The position numbers were made by a program, and so were the translations under genes. Below are positions 51,814 through 60,361 of a stretch of 64,000 bases of DNA, piece by piece. Source of the DNA: Pseudomonadota bacterium (GTDB lineage: Bacteria > Pseudomonadota > Gammaproteobacteria > UBA9214); NCBI GenBank assembly GCA_041395565.1, contig JAWLAI010000005.1, positions 340,166 through 404,165 on the forward strand, read 5' to 3'. The notes beneath the pieces were generated by a model, which was not told where the DNA came from, did no database searches, and saw only the letters and a program-made list of their open reading frames with translations. Each line of letters begins with the position of its first letter. Positions within the stretch are counted from its first letter, which is position 1.

Positions 51814-54798
51814 TCAAGGCATCCCGTCCGCAGTATCGCGCGCCGGCGTCGGCACTTGCAGCAGATCGACGACGGCCTGCTTGCTGCGCGTGCCGCTACG
51901 GTCGATGTCGATCAGATACTGGCTGCGCAGCGCACGCTGGCTCTCCACGAACGGGCGGATCTGGAACAGCGCAAGGTGACCGTCCCGGAAGCCGAACTCG
52001 ATATCGGCCGGTGGTGCCGCCCCGCCTGGCATGGCGGGCAGCGGGAAGCGCCGCTCGATATCGTCGGCGAGTGTCCGCAGCTGCATCAGCTCGCCCGCCT
52101 CCAGCACCTGTGCCCGGCCGCTGGCCGGCACCTTGCGCATGCCGCCTGCGGGCACCGGTTCGGCGCGCAGCGGCGCCGTAGCCTGCGCGAGGAGCCGCAC
52201 CGCGCCGGTGCTGCGCCGGACCCGCAGTTCCTCGGCCGCCTGCCCTTCCACCGCGCCGCCGACGCCTTCATTGACCGCGATCGACAGCCACTGGCGATCG
52301 CCGCTATCCACGTCCGCCGTAACGAGCACACCGGATTTCTCCGAGGCAAAGGTCTTGAGCAGCAGTACGGCGGGATACACATGCTCCGGTTGTTCCATAT
52401 GCGCCTGGCGCCACGCGTAGGCACGCTCCGTGAATGGCGAGGCCCATACCTTCTGGATCGCGCGCACGACGGCATCGAAACCGACCACGTTGGGCAGGGT
52501 GAGGTTGAGGCCGGCGCCGCTGAAGCCTGGCAGGTCCTCGACGTTGGTATCGCTGCGCACGAACACGCCGACGTGGTCGGCATCGCCAAACGCGTTGTCC
52601 ATTGCCGTGCGCAGCGCGGAGCGGAACTCCGCCCCCGGCTCCGCATCCACCAGCCATTGCCGCAGGCGCTCCAGGACGGCGCCGGTCGCAGCCTGGCGCT
52701 GCGTGCCTTCCGGCAGCGTGCGCAGTCGCGCATACTCCGCGCGCAGCCATTCGAAGACCGGGGGACCGCCCGCCTCCAGCGGCTGATCGAGCAGCGCACG
52801 GAATACCCCGAACGGAATGACCACGCCGGGATTCACGGCATCGGGATAGTAATGGCGCAGCTCGCCGAGGTTGGCGGCCTTGGGCCCGACGATACGGCCC
52901 GAATCGCTGGCGCGGATGTCTTCCAGCGACAGCGGCTGGGTCCGTGCAAGATCGAGCTTCTGCAGATCCGGCCGTATCACCACGCCGGCATCGGGATCGT
53001 CGCGTCCGAAAATCCGGTCCCAGTGCGGCCCATCGGCGGTGATCTGCACCGTCCCCTGCGGACTGACCGCAAGGACGATGCGCGCGCCGATGTGCGGTTT
53101 GAGCTGCTCGACCACCCGCTCATCCACCACGACGTTGGGAATACCGAGATTGCGCGCCAGCAGCTGCACGTGTGACAGCGAACTGCCCTCGCCGCGGGTG
53201 AGGATGCCGGCAATAGGTGGCAGTTCCGGCGTGGTCGACGGCAACAGGTAGATGCCGTCCCGCCGGAAATCCTCGCCCGGACCCGGCGCGGCCAGCAGCG
53301 CCCCGCGGCGCAGACCCGGATTGAGCGCACGCAGGCCGCCGCTGAGCCGGCGTTCGAACAGGTACTGCCGCGTCCCTGCCAGCTGCTCTGCATCCTGCAG
53401 CAGCACGTCAGCGATTCGGGTATAGGCCAGCAGCGGACTGCCGCGCAACCGGTCCGGCACAAAATGCGCGGCCAGCGGCGTGATATCCAGCCAGTGTTCG
53501 ATGGTCGGGCCGAACTGGAATTCCAGGGCGCGCTGCGCCCACTGCGGCACGCGCATCAGATACTGCAACGTAGCGTGGTATTCATCGATGTCCTGCTGGT
53601 CATCCGCGATCAGCGGTTCGAGCCGCGCATCCGCCGCCTGCCATTCCCGTTCGGAGAGCAGTCCGCTGGCATACAGGGCGCCCAACAGGCTGCGCAGCCA
53701 GCTCAGGCGCGTGTGCCGGTCGGCAGCGGCTTGCTGTTCGATCAGCTGATTGGCAACCGCATAGACCTCCTGTTCCAGGGCGATATTCGCCTGCAGCAGG
53801 CGCAGCTGGTTGGGCGGACTGAGCTTGTCCCCGTTCCAGATCATGTGCCGCAGTGTCTGGGCGGCGGCGGCGGCACGGTCCAGCCGTGCCTGCAGGTCCG
53901 GTGCGCGCTGCAGCTCGGAGATAACATGATCCAGGGTCGCCGCAATCGGCCTGCTGCCCTTTTCTGACCGCAGTGCCTCGAGCTGCAGCATGGCGGTGCG
54001 CGGTGCATACAGCGTATCCAGTTCTGCGGCCAGGCGCCGGTACTTGGCCGCCAGCTCGGGCAGGCCGTCCCCTGCCGCATAGTCACGCACGCGCTGCGGG
54101 TCGCTGGCATCCGGCAGGCCGTGCAGCTTGACGCGGAGCGACTGGAAACCGGGATCGGCCTCGGCGATCTCGATGGCCAGCTGGCGCACGGTGGCGGCAA
54201 CCGGCGGCTCCGCGCCCACCGGCAACAGGCGCGCGGCCTCGCGCAGCAGCAGGAATCGCGCCGGATCCTGCCAGTCCGGATCCTGCACCATGGCCAGCAG
54301 CAGCAGGCGCGCCGCCGCCCGCTCGTCCTCGACCTGCAGGGCACCGCGGTAAAAGCGCGCCTGGCGGAATACCCAGCCGTCGTCGATGAGTATCAGGAAC
54401 TGTTCCAGCAACACCTGCCGCAGCTCGTCGAGCTGCGGGTAGGCACCGATGAACTTGAAGGTGTTGAGATCGGTGAGCAGGTTGGCGATGAGATAACCCT
54501 GCTCGCGTATGTTGTGCGTTTGCGCATTCCATTCGCCGTGCTGCACCCCGCCACCGTGCTCACTGCAAGCGCCTTCCTTTGGCGGCAGGATAGTGCCATC
54601 CAGACAGAACCAGCGGATGCGCGCGAACGGTCCGCGCGCGGCGTTCTTCATCCCGTCGATCCATTCGCGCATCTGCTGCAGGTCGAGCCGGACTGGCTCA
54701 GCGCCCGCGAGTGGTGCCGCCAACAGGGACAGCAGCAGCGCGAACAGCGCTGCCTGCGGACGTAAGTGGGGGCGTGATTGCAGCTGCATGTTCGGCAT
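51814..54798 (-). CDS. exported PEP/pyruvate-binding, glucan-water-dikinase-like protein
   Basis: This 994-residue protein begins with a Sec signal (basic N-terminus, LFALLLSLLAAPLAGA, cleavage near residue 33). A helical region of about 450 residues has no recognised domain; Cys65 and Cys78 could form a disulfide. Then come a phosphohistidine swivel domain with GSSLSHVQLLAR (His543) and a C-terminal ATP-grasp domain with GPKAANLGEL (about 636), VIPFGVFRALLDQ, FVRSDTNVEDLPG, IQKVWASPFTERAY and FQIRPF. The order swivel-then-ATP domain and phrases such as PFGVF and KVWAS match glucan water dikinase, not PEP synthase. All catalytic motifs look intact. It is followed by a PBP-like hydrolase 13 bases on. 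Confidence 0.82.
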   Translation of the reverse strand: MPNMQLQSRPHLRPQAALFALLLSLLAAPLAGAEPVRLDLQQMREWIDGMKNAARGPFARIRWFCLDGTILPPKEGACSEHGGGVQHGEWNAQTHNIREQGYLIANLLTDLNTFKFIGAYPQLDELRQVLLEQFLILIDDGWVFRQARFYRGALQVEDERAAARLLLLAMVQDPDWQDPARFLLLREAARLLPVGAEPPVAATVRQLAIEIAEADPGFQSLRVKLHGLPDASDPQRVRDYAAGDGLPELAAKYRRLAAELDTLYAPRTAMLQLEALRSEKGSRPIAATLDHVISELQRAPDLQARLDRAAAAAQTLRHMIWNGDKLSPPNQLRLLQANIALEQEVYAVANQLIEQQAAADRHTRLSWLRSLLGALYASGLLSEREWQAADARLEPLIADDQQDIDEYHATLQYLMRVPQWAQRALEFQFGPTIEHWLDITPLAAHFVPDRLRGSPLLAYTRIADVLLQDAEQLAGTRQYLFERRLSGGLRALNPGLRRGALLAAPGPGEDFRRDGIYLLPSTTPELPPIAGILTRGEGSSLSHVQLLARNLGIPNVVVDERVVEQLKPHIGARIVLAVSPQGTVQITADGPHWDRIFGRDDPDAGVVIRPDLQKLDLARTQPLSLEDIRASDSGRIVGPKAANLGELRHYYPDAVNPGVVIPFGVFRALLDQPLEAGGPPVFEWLRAEYARLRTLPEGTQRQAATGAVLERLRQWLVDAEPGAEFRSALRTAMDNAFGDADHVGVFVRSDTNVEDLPGFSGAGLNLTLPNVVGFDAVVRAIQKVWASPFTERAYAWRQAHMEQPEHVYPAVLLLKTFASEKSGVLVTADVDSGDRQWLSIAVNEGVGGAVEGQAAEELRVRRSTGAVRLLAQATAPLRAEPVPAGGMRKVPASGRAQVLEAGELMQLRTLADDIERRFPLPAMPGGAAPPADIEFGFRDGHLALFQIRPFVESQRALRSQYLIDIDRSGTRSKQAVVDLLQVPTPARDTADGMP

Positions 54799-55057
54799 GG
54801 TCAGGTTCGCGCCACTGCGGTTGCTGACAGTGGGTGTATCGCGTGGGGAATCGGGTGCTATCGGTCGCTGGAGCGGTCGGGTCTGGTCGGGTTATTGCAG
54901 TACGAATAACACTTTAGCGGGTTGTGCCACACTCATGCAAACCGCGCCTGCGCGGCGGACGGCGAGACCCCGCGAGCGTCCGGGACCGCCTCGCGTTCTG
55001 CAGGCCAGCCTCATGATTGGCAAGACAATTCCGGCTCTGGCCCGCAGACGCGCCGGG

Positions 55058-55831
55058 TCACCGCAATTCGCCGAAGTAGTCGTAGACATGGTTCACATCA
55101 TAGTTGCCATCGCCATCCGCGTCATATTCGGCGGCGACCAGCTTGCCCCGATGAAACAGCTGGCGGGCACCGCGCCGGTCGGCACCCGCGCCGCTGATGA
55201 CGAGTTCCGCGAGTCTGCCGTAGCGGTAGATGGAGCGGTGATCGACATGTCCGTCCTGGTCGAGATCCGCCTCGCCGGCGGCCAACTCGCCGTCGACGTA
55301 GCTGTAGCGCGCCTCGAACACGCCGTCGAAATCGTCATCGTACTCCGCCGCCTTCTCCAGTCCACGGCGGTCGTAGTACTTGATGGCATCGGCGGCGCCA
55401 TCGAGATTGCGGTCGGATTCCGTCCGGCTCAACCTGTTGTCCCGGTAGAACCGGCGCACGTCCAGCACCCCGTCGCCGTCGGTATCGACGCCGCCCTCGG
55501 TCACCGGGCTATGGTATGCCCAGAACATCATGCCGCCGCCGGCAATGCAGCCCAGGAGAAATCCCGTCAGACCGGCTGACGACTTGCGTGCGGGCACCGT
55601 TTCGCCCGTTACCTGCGTGGCTTCCCATGCCGCGATGACCTGCCGCGCGCGCACCGCATCCGCATCGTCCACCATGACCCGCACCAGATTGAGCGCCTGC
55701 AGCTCCCCCACCGCGCCCGGCAGGTATTCGCCGTCCACTCTCCCGCCGATCCCCTGCTGTTCGAGCAGGTTCAGCACCATGTACGCATCGAGCGCGGTCG
55801 GCGCCTCATAGACGCTTTGCATGCCTGCCAT
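55058..55831 (-). CDS. DUF2007 membrane protein with calcium-loop-like repeats
   Basis: From ATG 55831 the product is 257 residues. Residues 5-72 form a DUF2007-like domain (VYEAPTALDAYMVLNLLEQQ, then GIGGRVDGEYLPG). One membrane helix spans about 86-107. The C-terminal half has five Asp-rich loops at 116-124, 140-148, 165-173, 189-197 and 237-245, for example DTDGDGVLD and DADGDGNYD. These are of the calcium-binding EF-hand/dockerin type but are spaced by about 24 residues, apart from one wider gap. The loops would lie in the periplasm. It starts 22 bases after the GNAT-nitrilase stop. The 259 bases between it and the dikinase hold no clear feature. Confidence 0.72.
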   Translation of the reverse strand: MAGMQSVYEAPTALDAYMVLNLLEQQGIGGRVDGEYLPGAVGELQALNLVRVMVDDADAVRARQVIAAWEATQVTGETVPARKSSAGLTGFLLGCIAGGGMMFWAYHSPVTEGGVDTDGDGVLDVRRFYRDNRLSRTESDRNLDGAADAIKYYDRRGLEKAAEYDDDFDGVFEARYSYVDGELAAGEADLDQDGHVDHRSIYRYGRLAELVISGAGADRRGARQLFHRGKLVAAEYDADGDGNYDVNHVYDYFGELR

Positions 55832-55853
55832 CACTGTTCCGGTTCGCCGGCAT

Positions 55854-57431
55854 TCACTCGCCCTTCCAGAACACATGGTAAAGGTCGTGGCGGCGGTCAC
55901 GCAGGTTTTTTACCGTGCCGCTGTTGCGGGCATCGAGCAGTGTCGCCGGTCGCAGATCGGCGATCGCTACCATTTCCGTGTTCGGCGTGGTATCGGCCGC
56001 GACGCCGTCGCGCGCAAACGGCAGGTCGCAGGGCGTAAGTATGCAGCTCTGAGCATACTGGATATCCATGTTCTCCACATTGGGAAGATTGCCGCAGTTG
56101 CCGGCCATCACGACGTACACCTGGTTTTCCACCGCGCGCGCCTGACAGCAATAGCGCACGCGCAGGTAGCTCTGGCGCTCGTCGGTACAGAACGGCACGA
56201 ACAGGATCTGCGCGCCCTGGTCGGTGAGGTGGCGCGCAAGCTCCGGAAATTCCGCGTCGTAGCAGATCAGCACCCCGATCGGTCCGCAATCGGTCTGAAT
56301 CACGTCCAGCTCGCTGCCGCCCTCGATGTTCCACCACCATGACTCGTTCGGTGTGGGGTGGATCTTGGCCTGGCGGTAGACGGCGCCGTCACGCAGGAAC
56401 ACGTAGGCGATGTTTTCCACGCGACCGTTGGGCATGTGCGTCGGATGCGAACCGCCGATGATGTTGATATTGTAGCGCAGCGCGAGATCGCGCATGGCCT
56501 CGGTATATTGCGGTGTATACCGGGTCAGCGCCTCGATGGCCTGCACCGGCGTGAGCTTCTGCGATTCCATGGACAGCAGCTGGAGCGTGAACATCTCGGG
56601 AAACACGACGAAGTCGCCCCTGTAGTCGGCGACCACGTCGACGAAGTAGCGCACGATATCAATGAACTCCTCGAACGACTGCACGCGCCGCTGCTTGTAC
56701 TGCACCGCGCCGACCCGGATACTGTCGGGCAGTCGTTCGCCATAGCGCTTTTCCGGCGCGGCCGTTTCCTGCACCGGCACCTTGGGATTGCGCCACACCA
56801 TGTGTATGCCGTAACCCAGCGACTGCCGGTCCGCGTCCAGGTAGTGCGGGATGATGCCGATGACCTCGAAGCCGTTGCGCAACTGGAAGGACAGCACCGG
56901 GTCGCGCAGTTTCTTGTTGCGGACCGCGTCCACATAGCCTTCGACCGAACCGAAGCGCTTGATGCGCTGCGCCAGCGTGGGCAACCGGCCCGCGAACACG
57001 ATACCCCTGAGACCGAGGTCCTGCGCCAGCCGCTTGCGGGCGTTGTACAGGCGCTGCCCGATACGGTAGCCACGGAAGTCCGGATCGACACACACCTCCA
57101 TGCCGTAGAGCCATTCGCCGTGCGGATCGTGCGTTGAGGCATAGCCGTTGCCGGTGATCTCGCCCCAGGTGTGCGGCTTCATGCAGTCCTGCTCGCGTAC
57201 CCGCAGTGTTGCGCAGTACCCCACGATCCGTTCACCCGCGGAGACCACGAACTGGCCGGTAGGGAAATGGTTTAGCTGGCCGGTCAGCATCGGTTCGGAA
57301 TGGCCGTACATGCCGGTGTCGCGGTATACGCGCGCGGTCAACGCGGCGATCTGCGGTATGTCCTCACGCCGGGCATTGCGCACCGCGAGCTGCAGTTTCG
57401 GATTGGCGAGCGGGTTGTCTTGCTTGCTCAT
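55854..57431 (-). CDS. GNAT / carbon-nitrogen hydrolase fusion protein
   Basis: This 525-residue protein joins two enzymes. The N-terminal GNAT domain (about 1-215) has VRNARREDIPQIAALTARVY and the acetyl-CoA loop CVDPDFRGYRIGQRLYNARK. The C-terminal nitrilase-superfamily domain (about 235-510) keeps the Glu-Lys-Cys triad: VVFPEMFTL (Glu), RQAKIHPTPNE (Lys) and GVLICYDAEFPE (Cys). Such fusions occur in many bacteria; acyl transfer plus amide hydrolysis on the same compound is inferred. Substrate is unknown. It heads a two-gene unit with the DUF2007 protein. Confidence 0.9.
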   Translation of the reverse strand: MSKQDNPLANPKLQLAVRNARREDIPQIAALTARVYRDTGMYGHSEPMLTGQLNHFPTGQFVVSAGERIVGYCATLRVREQDCMKPHTWGEITGNGYASTHDPHGEWLYGMEVCVDPDFRGYRIGQRLYNARKRLAQDLGLRGIVFAGRLPTLAQRIKRFGSVEGYVDAVRNKKLRDPVLSFQLRNGFEVIGIIPHYLDADRQSLGYGIHMVWRNPKVPVQETAAPEKRYGERLPDSIRVGAVQYKQRRVQSFEEFIDIVRYFVDVVADYRGDFVVFPEMFTLQLLSMESQKLTPVQAIEALTRYTPQYTEAMRDLALRYNINIIGGSHPTHMPNGRVENIAYVFLRDGAVYRQAKIHPTPNESWWWNIEGGSELDVIQTDCGPIGVLICYDAEFPELARHLTDQGAQILFVPFCTDERQSYLRVRYCCQARAVENQVYVVMAGNCGNLPNVENMDIQYAQSCILTPCDLPFARDGVAADTTPNTEMVAIADLRPATLLDARNSGTVKNLRDRRHDLYHVFWKGE

Positions 57432-57571
57432 GGTGACACGGTCCTGTGGAAGCGGTTTTCATACGTTAGTGAACCGGTTCGGGCTTTACAAGCGCGGTCT
57501 GCACCCGGCGCCGCCAGCAGCCATCTCATGGTTCCGTGCGGTCGCGATCGCCGAGAATCTTGAGATAGGTG

Positions 57572-58450
57572 CTAGTGCAATACGGCCAGCAGTTGGTCGA
57601 TCATGCCCTCTGCCTGGCCGCGATAGCCGCCACCGAACAGGTTGAGATGATTGAGTATGTGGTAGAGGTTGTACAGCGTCTTGCGCTCGGCATAGCCAGC
57701 ATCCAGCGGCCAGGCTGCCTCATAGGCGGTGTAGAACGCGCCGCCGAAACCGCCGAACAGTTCGGTCATCGCGATATCGGTCTCGCGGTCGCCGTAATAA
57801 ACCGCCGGATCGAAGATCGCCGGTTCGCCGGCCTGCGTGTAGGCATGATTGCCGCCCCAGAGGTCGCCATGCAGCAGCGACGCCACCGGCGTATAGCCGT
57901 CGAACAGTGCGTGGAAGCGCGCCAGCAGCAACTCGCCCCGCGCCTGCAGCCGGCCGCCATGCCCGTGCTGTGCCGCCAGCTCGAGCTGGAAACGCAGACG
58001 CTGTTCACGCCAGAACGCGACCCAGTCGTCGCCGGGCATATTGCGCTGGGGCGTCGATCCGATGGTATTGTCGCGTTCCCAGCCGTAACGGTCGTGGGTG
58101 ATGCGATGCATGGCGGCCAGGCCCGCGCCCAGCGCCCGCGCGTCGCCGCGCCCGCCCAGCGGCAGGTATTCCAGCACCAGCCAGGCCGAGCGCGTATCGC
58201 TGCCGTGGCAGACCGGCTCCGGGATCCGCAGCGCCCGGCACTGGCGCAGCGCCGCCAGACCCGCCGCCTCGGCGGCGAACATGTGCGCCTGGCGCGCACT
58301 GTTGAGCTTCACGAAATAATCGGTCGTGCCGTAGCGGATCCGGCTCGCCGCGTTGATGCAGCCGCCGCCGATGGCGCCCTGCTGCTCGAGCCGCGCCTCG
58401 ACGCCGGTCGCCGCGGCGATGTCCCGCGCGATGTTCTCCCAAAGCGACAT
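57572..58450 (-). CDS. fructosamine kinase family protein
   Basis: This 292-residue protein of the fructosamine/ketosamine-3-kinase family has the aminoglycoside-kinase-like fold. It contains GGCINAASRIRYG near the start, YFVKLN (ATP Lys), catalytic SLLHGDLWGGNHAYT (about 190) and metal site IFDPAVYYGDRETDIAM. Family members phosphorylate sugar adducts on proteins or ribulosamines, starting deglycation. It is separated from the fusion gene by 140 bases without a clear feature. Confidence 0.92.
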   Translation of the reverse strand: MSLWENIARDIAAATGVEARLEQQGAIGGGCINAASRIRYGTTDYFVKLNSARQAHMFAAEAAGLAALRQCRALRIPEPVCHGSDTRSAWLVLEYLPLGGRGDARALGAGLAAMHRITHDRYGWERDNTIGSTPQRNMPGDDWVAFWREQRLRFQLELAAQHGHGGRLQARGELLLARFHALFDGYTPVASLLHGDLWGGNHAYTQAGEPAIFDPAVYYGDRETDIAMTELFGGFGGAFYTAYEAAWPLDAGYAERKTLYNLYHILNHLNLFGGGYRGQAEGMIDQLLAVLH

Positions 58451-58516
58451 CTATCACTACCCAGCTGAAATCATCCGGAGTAAGAATCATACCGAAATAC
58501 CTGGCGCGCGCAAGAC

Positions 58517-58542
58517 TCGCGGATGCGGTCCGCTCCTACAGG
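58517..58542. repeat. REP-like element, copy 2
   Basis: TCGCGGATGCGGTCCGCTCC plus TACAGG differs from copy 1 at 3814-3839 by a single base. It lies in the 207-base gap between the fructosamine kinase start and the exonuclease-like pseudogene end. The adjoining 58624-58657 carries a TTTGCCTCTTTGC stretch like the repeat near 1030. Confidence 0.6.
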
Positions 58543-58657
58543 TGGCGGTCACTCATGCCGCTCGTCACATGGCCGGAGACTGCGGCAACTCCTGCTGCGC
58601 TTCCTGCCGGGGGTATGATTCGATTTCCTGGCGCCTTTGCCTCTTTGCGCGACAGCG

Positions 58658-59552
58658 TCATCCCAGCGTCCGCACCAGCCGTGCCGCGGTCGTGCGGCCG
58701 AGGCCGAGCGCCGCGCAAGCCGCCGTGACGGATTCCGCATCCACCCGGCGCCGTGCGACGTCGCCCACGCCGGCCCTGAGCCCGGGGTCGATGGCGACAC
58801 CGGTCAGCGCGCGCGCCAGCAGCGCCGTGTCGCGGTGTTCCTCCAGCAGGCGCTGCACCCGCGCGGCACCACGCAGCGGCAGTGCCGCGACACGTCCCAG
58901 GTTGTCGAAGAGCGCATCCAGCGTACCGAACGCATCGAGCAGCGCGGCGGCGGTCTGCACCGATCCCCGGCACGCCGGGGATGTTGTCCACCGCATCGCC
59001 GGTCAGGGCCAGCCAGTCCGCGACCTGTTCCGCATCCACCCCCAGCCAGTCGCGCACGGCAGCGTGAGGATGCCGGCGATCGCGCGCGTAATCCCAGAGC
59101 ACATCCCCCGGCGCGAGCACCTGGGCGAGATCCTTGTCTGCACTCAGGATGACCGCGGCGAAGCCGCGCGGACGCAGTCGCATTGCCAGCGTGGCGATCA
59201 GGTCGTCGGCCTCGAAACGGGCGCTGGAGTACGCCGCGATACCGAGCGCCTCCACCAGCGTGCGGCAGTAGCCGAACTGCTGTTTCAGCTCCGCGGGCGG
59301 CGACTCGCGGTTGGCCTTGTAGGGCGGATAGATCTCGTTGCGGAACGAGGTGGTGAGCGATTCATCGAACACCACCGCCAGGTGCTGCGGTGTTGCCTGC
59401 TCGAGCACACCGCCGAGGAAACCGGCGAAGCCGTGCAGTGCGTTGATCGGTTCGCCGGCCGCATTGGCCAGCGTGACGGGCAGTGAATGGTAGGCGCGAA
59501 AGACGTAGATACTGGCGTCGACCAGGTAGACGCAGCGCCGCTCGCCGGTCAC
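58658..59552 (-). pseudogene. 5'-3' exonuclease (PIN/H3TH) gene with frameshift
   Basis: From a GTG at 59552 the frame encodes the start of a PolI-type 5' nuclease: YLVDASIYVFRAYHSLPV, YPPYKANRESPPAEL, RFEADDLIATLA, VILSADKDLAQVL and DAVDNIPGVPGIG. Immediately after GIG the homology moves to another frame, which continues VQTAAALLDAFGTLDALFDN and runs to the stop at 58658. The break is near 58957-58962. GGTGCAG in place of an expected GGTGTGCAG would restore the frame, i.e. two bases seem lost. It begins five bases after the HNH stop. It may be a dying gene or a sequence error. Confidence 0.78.
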
Positions 59553-59557
59553 CGCGC

Positions 59558-60100
59558 TCAGCCGTTGCGTGCCAGACGCTCGTGCAGCGGACTGCTGCGC
59601 GGAAAGTGCGCGCGCAGGAACTCCATCTGGTCGGCCAGCACGCGCCGCCCCTGCAGGTAGATGTACTCGGCGTGGGTCGGCGTGAACGGCACGGCCAGCA
59701 ACTGCAGGCCGGCCTGCTCGGGCGTGCGCCCGGCCTTGTGGTTGTTGCAGCGCCGGCAGGCCGTGACCACGTTGGTCCAGGTATCCTGGCCGCCCTGGAT
59801 GACCGGCGTCACGTGATCGCGCGACAGGTCGCGCTCGGGGAAGGCCTCGCCGCAGTACAGGCACAGGCTGGAATCGCGCCGGAACAGCGCCGGATTGTTG
59901 AGCGGAGGCACGTAGGCCGCGCGCAGCTTGAGCAGCTCGCGGTTGCGGCCGTGGGTGGCAATGATGGAATTGACCTCGATGACGCTCTGCCTGCCGGTGC
60001 GGGCCGAAATACCGCCCCTTACCCGGTACAGCAGGGTACCGCAGGTGTAGGCCACCTGTTCGAGGTGATAGAGCCGCACCGCGTCCGGTAGCCGATCCAC
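59558..60100 (-). CDS. HNH endonuclease, likely frameshifted at the 5' end
   Basis: This open frame of 180 codons (GTG start) encodes the widespread bacterial HNH protein: RLYHLEQVAYTCGTLLYRVR, LCLYCGEAF (first Cys pair), LSRDHVTPVIQGG (HNH His) and VVTACRRCNNHKAGRTP (second Cys pair, Asn). The usual N-terminus is visible upstream in another frame, from an ATG at 60156: VLRTDVSGMPLEWIGY. One base appears missing near 60093. The shortened protein would keep the HNH motif but lose about 19 residues. Confidence 0.82.
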   Translation of the reverse strand: MDRLPDAVRLYHLEQVAYTCGTLLYRVRGGISARTGRQSVIEVNSIIATHGRNRELLKLRAAYVPPLNNPALFRRDSSLCLYCGEAFPERDLSRDHVTPVIQGGQDTWTNVVTACRRCNNHKAGRTPEQAGLQLLAVPFTPTHAEYIYLQGRRVLADQMEFLRAHFPRSSPLHERLARNG

Positions 60101-60361
60101 TCCAGCGGCATCCCGGAGACATCGGTGCGCAGCACCTGATGCGAGAAATCAACCATGCCACTACCCCGCAGACAGTCCGGCAATACCCCCCGGCGCCTGC
60201 AAACCCTTGGACTGGTATTTTTTTGACTGGCCGGAAGCCTAGCATGTTCAATCTAACCGCACCAGACTGGGGCGCATGCCACCCGGGATCGGTTTTACTG
60301 CACTGGCCGTTCCAGTAATATGACTGCCCGCGAATAATCACTACGGGGGCAGATCACCACC

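Noticed and set aside
54915..54930. TGGCAC on the minus strand before the dikinase, as a sigma-54 promoter
   Set aside because: The GC of the -12 element is 10 and not 12 bases from the GG of the -24 element, and the TTGC block is missing.
58536..60341. A 601-codon open frame on the minus strand
   Set aside because: It is a chance joining of an off-frame reading of the HNH gene with the 5' part of the exonuclease gene. Only the segment from 59552 down matches a protein family, and that homology leaves the frame near 58960.
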